A stretch of 64,000 nucleotides of DNA. Source: Amycolatopsis sacchari (GTDB taxonomy: Bacteria > Actinomycetota > Actinomycetes > Mycobacteriales > Pseudonocardiaceae). A program made the position numbers and the translations under genes. The notes beneath the pieces are model-generated. The model was not told where the DNA came from, searched no databases, and saw only the letters and a program-made list of their open reading frames with translations. Of the stretch, positions 26,541 through 34,497 are shown piece after piece. How positions within the stretch are numbered: position 1 is the stretch's first letter; each line of letters starts with the position of its first letter. The stretch lies in NCBI RefSeq assembly GCF_900114035.1, contig NZ_FORP01000001.1, forward strand, positions 310,001 to 374,000. Reading direction: 5' to 3'.

Positions 26541-26816
26541 TCGGTCACGAGCGACGGTCGGTGTGCCAGTTGCCGCGTGTTCCCCGGGGTTGAGCCGTTC
26601 CTCGCCGCGCGGTGATCACCGCCGTGTGGCGGGGACGGGTGGCGGTCCGGTGGTCCCGCGCAATACGAGTGGGCGCGGGTTTTCTTGGCTGGGCAGCCGT
26701 TCCTCGCCACCCCACGATCACCGCCGTGTGGTGGCCAGCGGCCGCGGTTCAATGGTTCGCTCCATACGAGCGCCGCGCGTTCGACGGCTGAGCGGCGGGT
26801 TCTCGCCGCGCCGTGA
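26541..26816. repeat. Decayed tandem duplication of a convergent gene junction
   Basis: The 276 bp between the pfkB and lacI stops hold no gene. They are about 100-bp degenerate copies of the junction itself. The pfkB 3' end (CGCTTCCTCGCCACGCGGTG) recurs in altered form near 26595, 26698 and 26799. The lacI 3' end (GGGTGGCGGTCCGGTGGT) recurs near 26637 and, more decayed, near 26740. A TGATCA or CGATCA where the two stops meet is kept in each copy. The unit is therefore pfkB-end plus lacI-end, repeated and then mutated. Confidence 0.75.
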
Positions 26817-27848
26817 TCACCGCGCTATGGCGGCCACGGGTGGCGGTCCGGTGGTGCCGCGCACCACGAGCTGCGGCTGCAGCACCAGTTCCCGCGGCTG
26901 AGCATCCGGGTCCTCCAGCCGCGCCACAACCGCCTGCACCGCGAGCCGCCCCTGCCGCGGGGTGTCCTGCCTGACCGACGTCAGGTCGATGTGCGACAGG
27001 CGGGCCAGGTGGCTGTCGTCGTAGCCCACCACCGACACGTCGCGCGGCACCTCCAGCCCCGCGCGCCACACGGCGTCGAGGAACCCGAGCGCGCACCGGT
27101 CGTTCCCGGCGAACACGGCGGTCGGCAGGTGCGCGCGGTCGGCGAGCAGCGCGCGGGCGGCACGGGCACCGGAATCCTCGGTGTGGTCGCCCGGCAGGAC
27201 GCGGATCTCCGCTGCCAGCCCGTGCCTGCGCATCGCGGCGAGGTAACCGCGACGCCGCTCTGCCGCGCCCGCGCCGTTGCCGCCGTCGATGTGGGCGATC
27301 GACCGGTGGCCGAGGCCGACCAGGTGGTCCACGATCTGCCGCACCCCCTTGGTCTCCGCGACGTGCACCGCGTCCACCCGCGCGCCGGGGAACCGGCGGC
27401 CGACCACCACCGCCGGGATCCGTTCGCCCAGTTCACGCACGTAGTCCGCGTCCAGCTCACCGCCGAGCAGGATCAGGCCCTCGCAACGGTGCGACAGCAA
27501 CGCCTCCACCGCACGCCGCTCGCCGCACTCGGGCAGCGCGGCCGACAGCAGGATCTCGTAGCCACGCCGTTCCGCCTCCGGGTGGATCGCCTCGACGAGG
27601 TCGGCGTGGAACAGGTTGCGCACGGTCAGCATCACGCCCAGCACGCGGCTGCGGGAGCGCGCGAGCAGGCGTGCGGCGCTGTCGGGCCGGTACCCCAGCT
27701 CCCGCGCGGCGGCGAAGACCCGCGCCCGGGTTTCCTCGCCGGCACCGGGTTCGCCCCGGAACACCAGTGACACCAACGCCCGTGACACGCCTACACGCGC
27801 GGCGACGTCCGCCATCGTGGGGCGGCGCCGCGGAAAGTCGTCTGCCAT
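26817..27848 (-). CDS. LacI-family regulator of the sugar ABC operon
   Basis: A repressor of 343 residues: helix-turn-helix TMADVAARVGVSRALVSLVF (about 11-30), hinge RPDSAARLLARSRS, and a sugar-binding-protein-like domain ending VVGYDDSHLARLSHIDLTSVRQD. The ATG at 27848 gives a normal N-terminus. It diverges from the ABC transporter operon, and a 16-bp palindrome covers that operon's predicted start point, so repression relieved by the transported sugar is likely. Its 3' end is the source of part of the repeats at 26541-26816. Confidence 0.93.
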   Translation of the reverse strand: MADDFPRRRPTMADVAARVGVSRALVSLVFRGEPGAGEETRARVFAAARELGYRPDSAARLLARSRSRVLGVMLTVRNLFHADLVEAIHPEAERRGYEILLSAALPECGERRAVEALLSHRCEGLILLGGELDADYVRELGERIPAVVVGRRFPGARVDAVHVAETKGVRQIVDHLVGLGHRSIAHIDGGNGAGAAERRRGYLAAMRRHGLAAEIRVLPGDHTEDSGARAARALLADRAHLPTAVFAGNDRCALGFLDAVWRAGLEVPRDVSVVGYDDSHLARLSHIDLTSVRQDTPRQGRLAVQAVVARLEDPDAQPRELVLQPQLVVRGTTGPPPVAAIAR

Positions 27849-27878
27849 GGTTCCCGCCTGTCCCGGCGCAGGGAGGGC

Positions 27879-27930
27879 TTGACAAGGGGTGTGACGGGCA
27901 CCATAGTACGTCGCACTAGAGCGCGCTAGT
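27879..27930 (+). promoter_or_regulatory. Promoter and LacI operator of the ABC operon
   Basis: A near-consensus promoter: TTGACA at 27879-27884, a 17-bp spacer, CATAGT at 27902-27907. Immediately after it, at the expected +1, lies ACTAGAGCGCGCTAGT (27915-27930), a 16-bp palindrome with one mismatched pair. This is a standard repressor layout for the divergent LacI protein. Confidence 0.8.
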
Positions 27931-27977
27931 AGCGCGCGACAGGCTCCGTTCCCCTCCGTGCACGAAGAGGTGCAGGT

Positions 27978-28976
27978 ATGCAGAAGAGGAACCGCAGGCT
28001 CGCCTGGCTCGCCACGCTCGCCGCCGTCGCGCTGATGCTGGCCGGCTGCAGCAGCTCCGGTGGCAAGCAGGCCGAGCAGCAGGCGGCGGGCGCTGCGGCC
28101 GGTACCGCGAACACCGCCCGGATCAGGATCGCCATGATCACGCACGAGACGCCGGGTGACACGTTCTGGGACATCGTGCGCAAGGGGGCGGAGGCCGCGG
28201 CGGCCAAGGACAACGTCGACCTGGTCTACTCCAACGACCCGGCGGGCCCGAACCAGGCGAACCTCGTGCAGAACGCCATCGACCAGAAGGTCGACGGCAT
28301 CGCGCTCACCCTCGCCCACCCCGACGCGATGAGCGGCGCGCTCGCCAAGGCGAAGGCGGCAGGCATCCCCGTGGTGGGCTTCAACTCCGGTCTGGACCAG
28401 TGGTCGCAGCTGGGCCTCCTGGAGTACTTCGGTTCCGACGAAACCCTGGCGGGACAGGCGTTCGGCAACCGGCTCAACGACGTCGGCGCGCGGCACGCGT
28501 TGTGCGTCATCCACGAACAGGGGCAGGTCGCGCTCGAAGCGCGGTGCGCGGGTCTCAAGCAGACCTTCCGCGGGCAGACCGAACTGCTCTACGTCAACGG
28601 CCAGGACCAGACCGCGGCGCAGTCGACGATGCAGGCGAAACTCCAGCAGGACAGGGGTATCGACTACGTCGCGACGCTCGGCGCGCCGATGGCGCTGCTC
28701 GCCGTGCAGTCGGTGAGCGGGGCGGGCAGCTCCGCCAAGGTCGCCACGTTCGACACGAACAAGGCGCTCGTCCAGGCCATCAAGAGCGGTTCCGTGCAGT
28801 GGGCGGTCGACCAGCAGCCGTACCTGCAGGGCTACCTCGCCGTCGACGCGTTGTGGCTGTACAAGTACAACGGCAACGTGCTCGGCGGCGGCAAGAGCAC
28901 GCTGACCGGCCCGGCGTTCATCACCAAGGACAACATCGACGCCGTAGCCCGCTTCGCCGACAACGGAACCCGGTGA
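27978..28976 (+). CDS. Sugar ABC transporter substrate-binding lipoprotein
   Basis: A protein of 332 residues with a lipoprotein signal (basic start, hydrophobic segment, lipobox LAGC with Cys24). The mature part is a type I periplasmic binding protein ([39 protein letters not shown]) similar to FrcB-type binders. It catches a monosaccharide or polyol outside the membrane and passes it to the permease encoded next. AGAGG precedes the ATG. Confidence 0.93.
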   Translation: MQKRNRRLAWLATLAAVALMLAGCSSSGGKQAEQQAAGAAAGTANTARIRIAMITHETPGDTFWDIVRKGAEAAAAKDNVDLVYSNDPAGPNQANLVQNAIDQKVDGIALTLAHPDAMSGALAKAKAAGIPVVGFNSGLDQWSQLGLLEYFGSDETLAGQAFGNRLNDVGARHALCVIHEQGQVALEARCAGLKQTFRGQTELLYVNGQDQTAAQSTMQAKLQQDRGIDYVATLGAPMALLAVQSVSGAGSSAKVATFDTNKALVQAIKSGSVQWAVDQQPYLQGYLAVDALWLYKYNGNVLGGGKSTLTGPAFITKDNIDAVARFADNGTR

Positions 28977-28981
28977 GGCGC

Positions 28982-30034
28982 ATGACCCACGTCAGCACTC
29001 CCGTGCCGGCGGCGGGCACGCCGTCGGCACAGGCCCGCCCCCGGTCGTTCGGGCGGCGTGTCGTCGCGCGGCCGGAGCTGAGCTCCCTGCTCGGCGCGGT
29101 GGCGGTGTTCGTGTTGTTCTTCGTGGTGGCACCGCCCTTCCGCGAACCGGCGTCACTGTCCACTGTGCTCTATTCGAGTTCGACGATCGGGATCGTGGCC
29201 GTCGCGGTCGCGCTGCTGATGATCGGCGGCGAGTTCGACCTCTCCGCGGGGGTCGCGGTCACCACGGCCTCCCTCACCGCGTCGATGGTCGCCTACGAGC
29301 TGAGCCTCAACGTGTGGGCAGGCGTCGGCGCGTCGCTGGTGCTGGCGCTGGGGATCGGGTTCCTCAACGGCTACCTCGTGATGCGCACGAAACTGCCCAG
29401 CTTCCTCATCACGCTGTCGACGTTTCTGATGCTGCAGGGGCTGAACCTGGCCGTGACGAAACTGGTCAGCGGCACCGTCGCGACCGACTCGATAGCCGAC
29501 ATGGACGGGTTCGCCTCGGCGAAGGCCGTGTTCTCGGCGGACATCGTGATCGGCGGGGTCGCGGTCAAGGTCACGGTGTTCTGGTGGCTGGCGTTCGTCG
29601 CGCTCGCGACGTGGCTGCTGCTGCGCACGCGCGCGGGCAACTGGATCCAGGCGGTGGGCGGGCAGGCCGACTCCGCGAGGGCGGTCGGCGTGCCGGTGAA
29701 ACGGACCAAGATCGGGCTGTTCGTCACGGTCGGTTTCGGCGCCTGGTTCGTGGGCATGCACCAGCTGTTCGCGTTCGACTCGGTGCAGTCCGGCATCGGG
29801 ATCGGCAACGAGCTGCTCTACATCGCCGCCGCGGTGATCGGCGGCTGCCTGCTCACCGGGGGTTACGGTTCGGCGGTCGGCTCGGCCATCGGTGCGCTGA
29901 TCTACGGCATGACCACCCAGGGCATCGTCTACGCCGGGTGGAACCCGGACTGGCTGAAGTTCTTCGTCGGCGCGACGCTCCTGCTCGCCACGCTGCTCAA
30001 CATGTGGGTGCGGCTGCGCACCTCGCGGAGGTGA
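28982..30034 (+). CDS. Sugar ABC transporter permease (FrcC/RbsC type)
   Basis: A protein of 350 residues with about ten membrane helices and the family signature [16 protein letters not shown] for the second helix pair, plus [20 protein letters not shown] near the end. The ATG at 28982 is used; a GTG at 28973 overlapping the previous stop is possible. It forms the channel with the binding protein and the single-domain ATPase of this operon. Confidence 0.92.
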   Translation: MTHVSTPVPAAGTPSAQARPRSFGRRVVARPELSSLLGAVAVFVLFFVVAPPFREPASLSTVLYSSSTIGIVAVAVALLMIGGEFDLSAGVAVTTASLTASMVAYELSLNVWAGVGASLVLALGIGFLNGYLVMRTKLPSFLITLSTFLMLQGLNLAVTKLVSGTVATDSIADMDGFASAKAVFSADIVIGGVAVKVTVFWWLAFVALATWLLLRTRAGNWIQAVGGQADSARAVGVPVKRTKIGLFVTVGFGAWFVGMHQLFAFDSVQSGIGIGNELLYIAAAVIGGCLLTGGYGSAVGSAIGALIYGMTTQGIVYAGWNPDWLKFFVGATLLLATLLNMWVRLRTSRR

Positions 30035-30039
30035 AACCG

Positions 30040-30822
30040 TTGGCGGGCAAGGCCTTTGTGGAGCTTCGCGACGTGGGCAAGAGCTACGGCAACATCACCG
30101 CGCTGCGCGGCGTGAGCGTGACCGTGCGGCAGGCCGAGGTGACGTGCGTGCTCGGGGACAACGGCGCGGGCAAGTCCACCCTGATCAAGATCATCTCCGG
30201 GCTGCACCGGCACGACACGGGGGAGTACCTCGTGGACGGCGCGCCGGTGAGCTTCGGTTCCCCGCGCGAGGCGCTCGACCGCGGCATCGCGACGGTGTAC
30301 CAGGACCTCGCCGTCGTGCCGTTGATGCCGGTGTGGCGGAACTTCTTCCTCGGCTCGGAGCCGACGCGCGGCTGGGGCCCCGTCCGCAGGCTCGACGTGG
30401 AGGGCATGCGCCGCACGACCGACTCGGAACTGCGGAAGCTGGGCATCGAGCTGCCCGACGTGGACCAGCCGATCGGCAGCCTGTCCGGCGGGCAGCGGCA
30501 GTGCGTGGCGATCGCGCGTGCCATCCACTTCGGGGCGCGGGTGCTGATCCTCGACGAGCCGACGGCGGCGCCGGGGGTCAAGCAGTCCGGCGTCGTGCTC
30601 AAGTACGTCGCCGCGGCGCGTGACGCCGGGCTGGGCGTCGTGTTCATCACCCACAACCCGCACCACGCCTTCCTCGTCGGCGACCACTTCGTCGTGCTGC
30701 GGCAGGGCGAGGTCGAGCTGAACGCGCCCCGCGCCGAGCTGACGCTCGACCAGCTGACGCACCACATGGCGGGCGGGTCGGAGCTGGAAACGCTGCGGCA
30801 CGAACTGGAGGCGCAGCCGTGA
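30040..30822 (+). CDS. Sugar ABC transporter ATPase (FrcA type)
   Basis: A single-domain ATPase of about 260 residues: Walker [11 protein letters not shown]-loop YQDLAVV, signature LSGGQRQ, Walker [11 protein letters not shown], switch His in FITHN. I chose the TTG at 30040 because GGAGGTG lies seven bases ahead; the GTG at 30031 overlapping the permease stop is an alternative. The segment after Walker B reads AAPGVKQSG where relatives have AALGVKQ, a Leu-to-Pro change in the D-loop that could affect dimer closure. Otherwise all motifs are intact. Confidence 0.92.
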   Translation: MAGKAFVELRDVGKSYGNITALRGVSVTVRQAEVTCVLGDNGAGKSTLIKIISGLHRHDTGEYLVDGAPVSFGSPREALDRGIATVYQDLAVVPLMPVWRNFFLGSEPTRGWGPVRRLDVEGMRRTTDSELRKLGIELPDVDQPIGSLSGGQRQCVAIARAIHFGARVLILDEPTAAPGVKQSGVVLKYVAAARDAGLGVVFITHNPHHAFLVGDHFVVLRQGEVELNAPRAELTLDQLTHHMAGGSELETLRHELEAQP

Positions 30823-30855
30823 ACCCGCTCGCCGTGCACTGCTGAAAGGGGCCGG

Positions 30856-32001
30856 ATGACGAGCATCGGCGTCGCCGTGATCGGGGCGGGCATGGCGGGA
30901 CGGGCGCACGCCGCCGGGTACCGGTCCGCGGGCACGGTGTTCGGCCTCGACCGGCCGGACGTCCGGCTGGTGGCGATCGCCGACGTCACCACCTCGCTCG
31001 CCGAGGACGCTCGCCGCCGGTACGGCTTCGAACGTGCCGAAGCCGACTGGCGCGCCCTGCTGGACGCCGGCGACGTGGACGCGGTGAGCGTCGTGGTGGC
31101 GAACCAGTTGCACCGCGAGATGGCGGAAGCGTTGCTGGCGGCCGGAAAGCACGTGCTGTGCGAGAAACCACTGGCGCACACCGTGGCGGACGGCGAGGCG
31201 ATGGCCGCGGCGGCCGTCCGCACCGATCGCGTCGCCGCCGTCGGCTTCACCTACCGGTGGTCGCCCGCAGTCAGCGCCATCCGCGGGGAGCTGACCGCCG
31301 GAAACCTCGGCGATGTCGTGCATTTCAACGGCCACGGCTGGTACGACTACGCCGCCGACCCGCGCACGCCGTGGACGTGGCGCTACCGCGGCGGCCCGGG
31401 CACGGGGGTGCTGGCCGACACCGGCAGCCACCTGCTCGACCTGGCCGAGTACCTGTGCGGACCGATGGTCTCGATCAGCGGTGGCGCGTTCACGACGGTC
31501 ATCGACCGGCGCCCCGTGCCCGCCGGACCGACGACCGGGCACACGCGCGGCGAGCTGACGGGGGAGTACGCGGTGGTCGAGAACGAGGACGTCGCGACGT
31601 TCACCGCCCGGTTCGCCGGTGGCGCGCTCGGCACGTTCTCGCTGTCGCGGGTGGCGCACGGGCTGCCCAACGGACTGGCGTTCGAGGTGTTCGGCACCGG
31701 CGGGTCGGCCGCGTTCGACCTGCAGCGCCCCGGGGAGTTCACGTTCTCCGATCCGGCCCCGCGCGCGGCGGTCAACGGGCACCGGCGCGTGTTCGTGGGG
31801 CCCGCGCACCTCGCGGGCGGGTTGCCGATGGACGCGCCCGGGCAGGGACACGGCGTCGCGGACCTGTTCACCTACCAGGCACGGTCCTTTGTGGACCAGA
31901 TCGCGGGCGTCAAGGAGCTGCCGCCGTGCGCGACGTTCGAAGAGGGCGTGCGGGTGCTGAAGCTCGTCGAAGCGGTGATCGCCTCGGCTCGTGCCGGCTG
32001 A
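30856..32001 (+). CDS. Gfo/Idh/MocA-family sugar dehydrogenase
   Basis: A protein of 381 residues. Rossmann start VAVIGAGMAGRAHAAGY, catalytic-lysine motif VLCEKPLAHTV near residue 106, and the C-terminal domain with GVLADTGSHLLDLAEYL. It is a typical NAD(P)-dependent polyol or sugar dehydrogenase (inositol dehydrogenase relatives). It lies 33 bp after the ABC ATPase, so it likely performs the first oxidation of the imported sugar. Confidence 0.92.
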   Translation: MTSIGVAVIGAGMAGRAHAAGYRSAGTVFGLDRPDVRLVAIADVTTSLAEDARRRYGFERAEADWRALLDAGDVDAVSVVVANQLHREMAEALLAAGKHVLCEKPLAHTVADGEAMAAAAVRTDRVAAVGFTYRWSPAVSAIRGELTAGNLGDVVHFNGHGWYDYAADPRTPWTWRYRGGPGTGVLADTGSHLLDLAEYLCGPMVSISGGAFTTVIDRRPVPAGPTTGHTRGELTGEYAVVENEDVATFTARFAGGALGTFSLSRVAHGLPNGLAFEVFGTGGSAAFDLQRPGEFTFSDPAPRAAVNGHRRVFVGPAHLAGGLPMDAPGQGHGVADLFTYQARSFVDQIAGVKELPPCATFEEGVRVLKLVEAVIASARAG

Positions 32002-32004
32002 CGA

Positions 32005-32697
32005 TCAGGACCTGCGGCGTGGCCTGCCGCGGCGTGGCACGGGTTTGCGGGCCGGCGGCTGCTTGCGCTTCTTCGGCTGCGGGGGAGTCGGCGGGCGGCC
32101 GCGGGTGCTGTTGACGGTGCGGCCGCGGACGATGCCGATGAACTGCTCCATCAGGTCGGTGGTCTCGTCCTCGAGCCAGGACAGCGCGACGCGGGACTGC
32201 GGGGTGTCCGTGACCGGCCGGTAGGTCAGGTCCCTGCGGTGGTGCAGGCGTGCGAGCGACTGGGGGACGACGAGCAGCCCCACCCCGGCGGCGACCAGTT
32301 CGATCGCGTCGGCCGTGGTGGCGGGGCGCTCCAGGGCCGGGCGGCCGGGTGGGCGCTCCCAGTCGAGGGTGTCGTCGAGCGGGTGCAGGAGGATCTCGTC
32401 GGCGAGGTCGTCCGGCGTGACCTCGTCGGCGGCCGCGACGAAGTGGTCCTTCGGCACCACGACGACGGTGGTCTCGGTGTAGAGCGGGATGGCGTGCAGG
32501 CCCGTGCGGTCGGTGGGCAGGCGCAGGAGCACGGCGTCGGCGGCGCGCTCGCGAACCAGGTCCGCCGCGTCGGCCGGTGTCACGCCGACGAGTGACAGCG
32601 GGACGGCGGGCACCCGCTCCTCCCACTTCCGCACCCACTTGCCCGGCTGCACACCGGGGACGTAGGCGAGGGTGAAGGAGGGGGCGGGGCTGGTCAC
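32005..32697 (-). CDS. LysR-type substrate-binding domain without HTH, with basic AT-hook-like tail
   Basis: A protein of 230 residues. Residues 8-190 are a LysR effector-binding domain (TLAYVPGVQPGKWVRKWEERVP, then VVVPKDHFVAAADEV, then GVGLLVVPQSLARL). No helix-turn-helix precedes it; upstream DNA holds only a promoter. The last 35 residues are a Pro/Arg/Lys tail with two RGRP cores (RGRPPTPP and RRGRPRRRS), like AT-hooks. The GTG start is seven bases from a TAACCT -10, so it is probably leaderless. It is divergent from the DUF5997 gene, a pairing I recall from other actinomycetes. Confidence 0.88.
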   Translation of the reverse strand: MTSPAPSFTLAYVPGVQPGKWVRKWEERVPAVPLSLVGVTPADAADLVRERAADAVLLRLPTDRTGLHAIPLYTETTVVVVPKDHFVAAADEVTPDDLADEILLHPLDDTLDWERPPGRPALERPATTADAIELVAAGVGLLVVPQSLARLHHRRDLTYRPVTDTPQSRVALSWLEDETTDLMEQFIGIVRGRTVNSTRGRPPTPPQPKKRKQPPARKPVPRRGRPRRRS

Positions 32698-32704
32698 GCG
32701 GGCC

Positions 32705-32749
32705 AGGTTACCGGGCGTGGTCGGCCCCGCGGCGGGCGCTCGTTACCCT
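32705..32749. promoter_or_regulatory. Back-to-back leaderless promoters
   Basis: Minus strand: TAACCT (plus 32705-32710) is seven bases before the GTG of the LysR-like gene. Plus strand: TACCCT at 32744-32749 is seven bases before the ATG of the DUF5997 gene. Neither gene has a ribosome site. The two -10 boxes are 33 bp apart, so the promoters must overlap. Confidence 0.6.
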
Positions 32750-32756
32750 GGACGGC

Positions 32757-33131
32757 ATGACCTCGCGCAAGACCACCCAGACGATGAAGCCCGCCACGGC
32801 GGCGAAGAAGCTGGGTGTGTACCTCGAAGCCACTCCCGCGGAGTTCCGGGAGGGCGTCGTCTCGCGCGACGAGCTGAACGCCCTGCAGGCCGATCCGCCG
32901 GAGTGGCTGCGGGAGCTGCGGCGCAACGGGCCGCACCCGCGCCCCGTCGTCGCGGCGAAGCTCGGGGTGTCGATCAGCGGGCTGGCACGCGGCGGGATCA
33001 CGGAGCCGCTGACGACGGAGCAGATCGACGCGCTGAAAGCGGAGCAGCCGGAGTGGCTCGTGCGGGAGCGCGCGGTTCAGGCGGAGGTCCGCCAGGAAGC
33101 GGCGCGGCTGAAGGGCCAGGACCGGGGCTGA
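32757..33131 (+). CDS. DUF5997-family protein
   Basis: A protein of 124 residues. It contains two similar halves: TAAKKLGVYLEATPAEFREG followed by DELNALQADPPEWLRELR, and VAAKLGVSISGLARGGI followed by EQIDALKAEQPEWLVRER. Each half looks like a helix-turn-helix-sized helical unit. Function is not established. Divergent placement with the headless LysR-like protein suggests a joint regulatory role. Its 3' end is the apparent source of the repeats that follow. Confidence 0.88.
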   Translation: MTSRKTTQTMKPATAAKKLGVYLEATPAEFREGVVSRDELNALQADPPEWLRELRRNGPHPRPVVAAKLGVSISGLARGGITEPLTTEQIDALKAEQPEWLVRERAVQAEVRQEAARLKGQDRG

Positions 33132-33535
33132 TCCTGCCGCTGGTGGTCGTTGGGGGTGGCTGGTTGCGGCGGTGGCCGGGCCTGGGGCGCTGCAACTGCC
33201 GCGCGATTGAAGGGGACTGACCACGCCTGACCGTGACCCCCGGTGGTGACTGGCTGCGGCGTGGCCGGGCTGGGCGCTGCGGCTGCCGCCCGGCTGCAGG
33301 GGACCGACCGCGCCTGACCATGGCCGCCGGTAGTGACTGACTGCGGCGCCCGGCCGGTGCTGTCGGGTGCGCTGTGCTGTGGCTGAACGGACGGCATCGA
33401 GACTGACGGGGCCGCGGCGGCCGGGCCGGGGGCGATGCGCGGCGCTGCCCGCCTGAAGGCACAGGACCCTCGCGCCGTCGGTAGCTGACTGCGGGGGAGG
33501 CCCGGCCGGGGCGATGCGTCGCCGCGGCCTGGCAA
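33105..33535. repeat. Decayed tandem copies of the DUF5997 gene 3' end
   Basis: Copies begin near 33105 (the real gene end), 33205, 33292 and 33451. Each starts with a CTGAAGG/CTGCAGG-like block, continues through a GACC..GCCTGA block and a CCGGTGGTGACTGGCTGCGGC-like block, and ends in GGCCGGGC..GGCGCTGC. Spacing is 85-160 bp. Similarity to the gene falls with distance. No coding or RNA signal is seen. Confidence 0.65.
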
Positions 33536-33878
33536 CCAGCAGCAGCCCCCCGGCCCCGGTGCAGGCACCTGGGCCGCCGATGCGGGCCCCGGCCACCGGT
33601 GACGGCCCTCGGGCCGCCGGTGGCAGCCGCCGGTGGCAGCCCGTGCCGCCGGGGGCGGGCTCCCGGTCCCTGGTGGCGGGCCCTCGGTCACCGGCAGCAG
33701 GCCCCGGCCCTCGGGCCGCCGGTGGCAGCGCCCGTGGCCCCGGCGGCGGGCCCTCCGGTCACTGACGGCAGCCCCCTGGCCCCCGGTCACCGGGAGCGGG
33801 CCCCGGCCGCCGCTGGCGGCCCAGGCCAAAGCCGCCCCCACCCCCAACCCCACCTGCCATGCGACCTCCCCGCGCCGC
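33536..33878. repeat. Low-complexity GC repeat region
   Basis: About 340 bp made of variants of GGGCCGCCGGTGGC and GGGCCCCGGCC. One 22-base stretch is repeated exactly at 33606-33627 and 33708-33729. All six frames give Pro/Arg/Gly/Ala-rich strings without a family. I see no gene. It separates the DUF5997 gene from the convergent DinB gene and may be a further decayed extension of the preceding repeats. Confidence 0.6.
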
Positions 33879-34403
33879 TCAGCCCATGCTCTTCGCGCCG
33901 TCCAGGGACTCCCTGATGATGTCGGCGTGGCCGGCGTGCTGGGCGGTTTCCGCGATGATGTGCAGCACCACGCGGCGGGCCGACCACCGGCCGCCGGGCT
34001 CGAACCACGGGGCCTCGGGCAGCGGGTGGTCCACGTCGAGGTTCGGCAGGCCCGCGACCAGCTCGTCGGTCTCCCGCGCCACCTCGGCGTAATCCGCCAG
34101 CACCCCGGTCAGCGTCTCGCCGGGCAGCAGCCGGAACTCGTCCGCGCGCCGGGCGTAGTCCTCCTCCGTCATCTCCGCGAAGTTCGGCATCGCCGCCGGG
34201 CCGCGCCGGATGAACTCCGCCCAGCCCTTCTCCACCGACGTCACGTGCTTGATCAGGCCACCGAGGCACAGCTCGCTCGCGGTGGTGCGCTGCCGCGCCT
34301 GGTCGTCGGTGAGGTCGCGCGTGGTGAAGCGCAGGAAGTGCCGCTGCTTCGCCAGCCCGGCCAGCAGGTCCGCCTTCTCGCCGGTGATCGTCGCCTGGGT
34401 CAT
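33879..34403 (-). CDS. DinB-family protein
   Basis: A four-helix-bundle protein of 174 residues: KADLLAGLAKQRHFLRFTTRDLTDDQARQR at the start, LGGLIKHVTSVEKGWAEF with the first His ligand, and VVLHIIAETAQHAGHADIIRESL with the other His residues. This is the DinB_2/DUF664 type, often a metal-dependent thiol (mycothiol) enzyme in actinomycetes. Start at the ATG at 34403. It is divergent from the WYL regulator and shares an 11-bp-arm palindrome with it. Confidence 0.9.
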   Translation of the reverse strand: MTQATITGEKADLLAGLAKQRHFLRFTTRDLTDDQARQRTTASELCLGGLIKHVTSVEKGWAEFIRRGPAAMPNFAEMTEEDYARRADEFRLLPGETLTGVLADYAEVARETDELVAGLPNLDVDHPLPEAPWFEPGGRWSARRVVLHIIAETAQHAGHADIIRESLDGAKSMG

Positions 34404-34451
34404 GGCCGCCGCCTTTCGTCTCGGTTTCGCCGTCGAAACCCAAGCTAACCG

Positions 34452-34480
34452 GCATTGCGGCCAGTTTCCGGCCGCAATGC
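34452..34480. promoter_or_regulatory. Shared operator between dinB-like and WYL genes
   Basis: GCATTGCGGCC (34452-34462) and GGCCGCAATGC (34470-34480) are perfect 11-bp inverted arms with a 7-bp spacer. The site sits 18 bp before the WYL start and about 50 bp before the DinB start, ideal for the WYL protein to control both. Confidence 0.72.
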
Positions 34481-34497
34481 GCGGCAGAATCGGAAAC

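Noticed and set aside
33132-33870. Possible proline/glycine-rich secreted protein
   Set aside because: No frame has codon bias typical of the neighbouring genes, no ribosome site or signal peptide is seen, and the DNA is repetitive.
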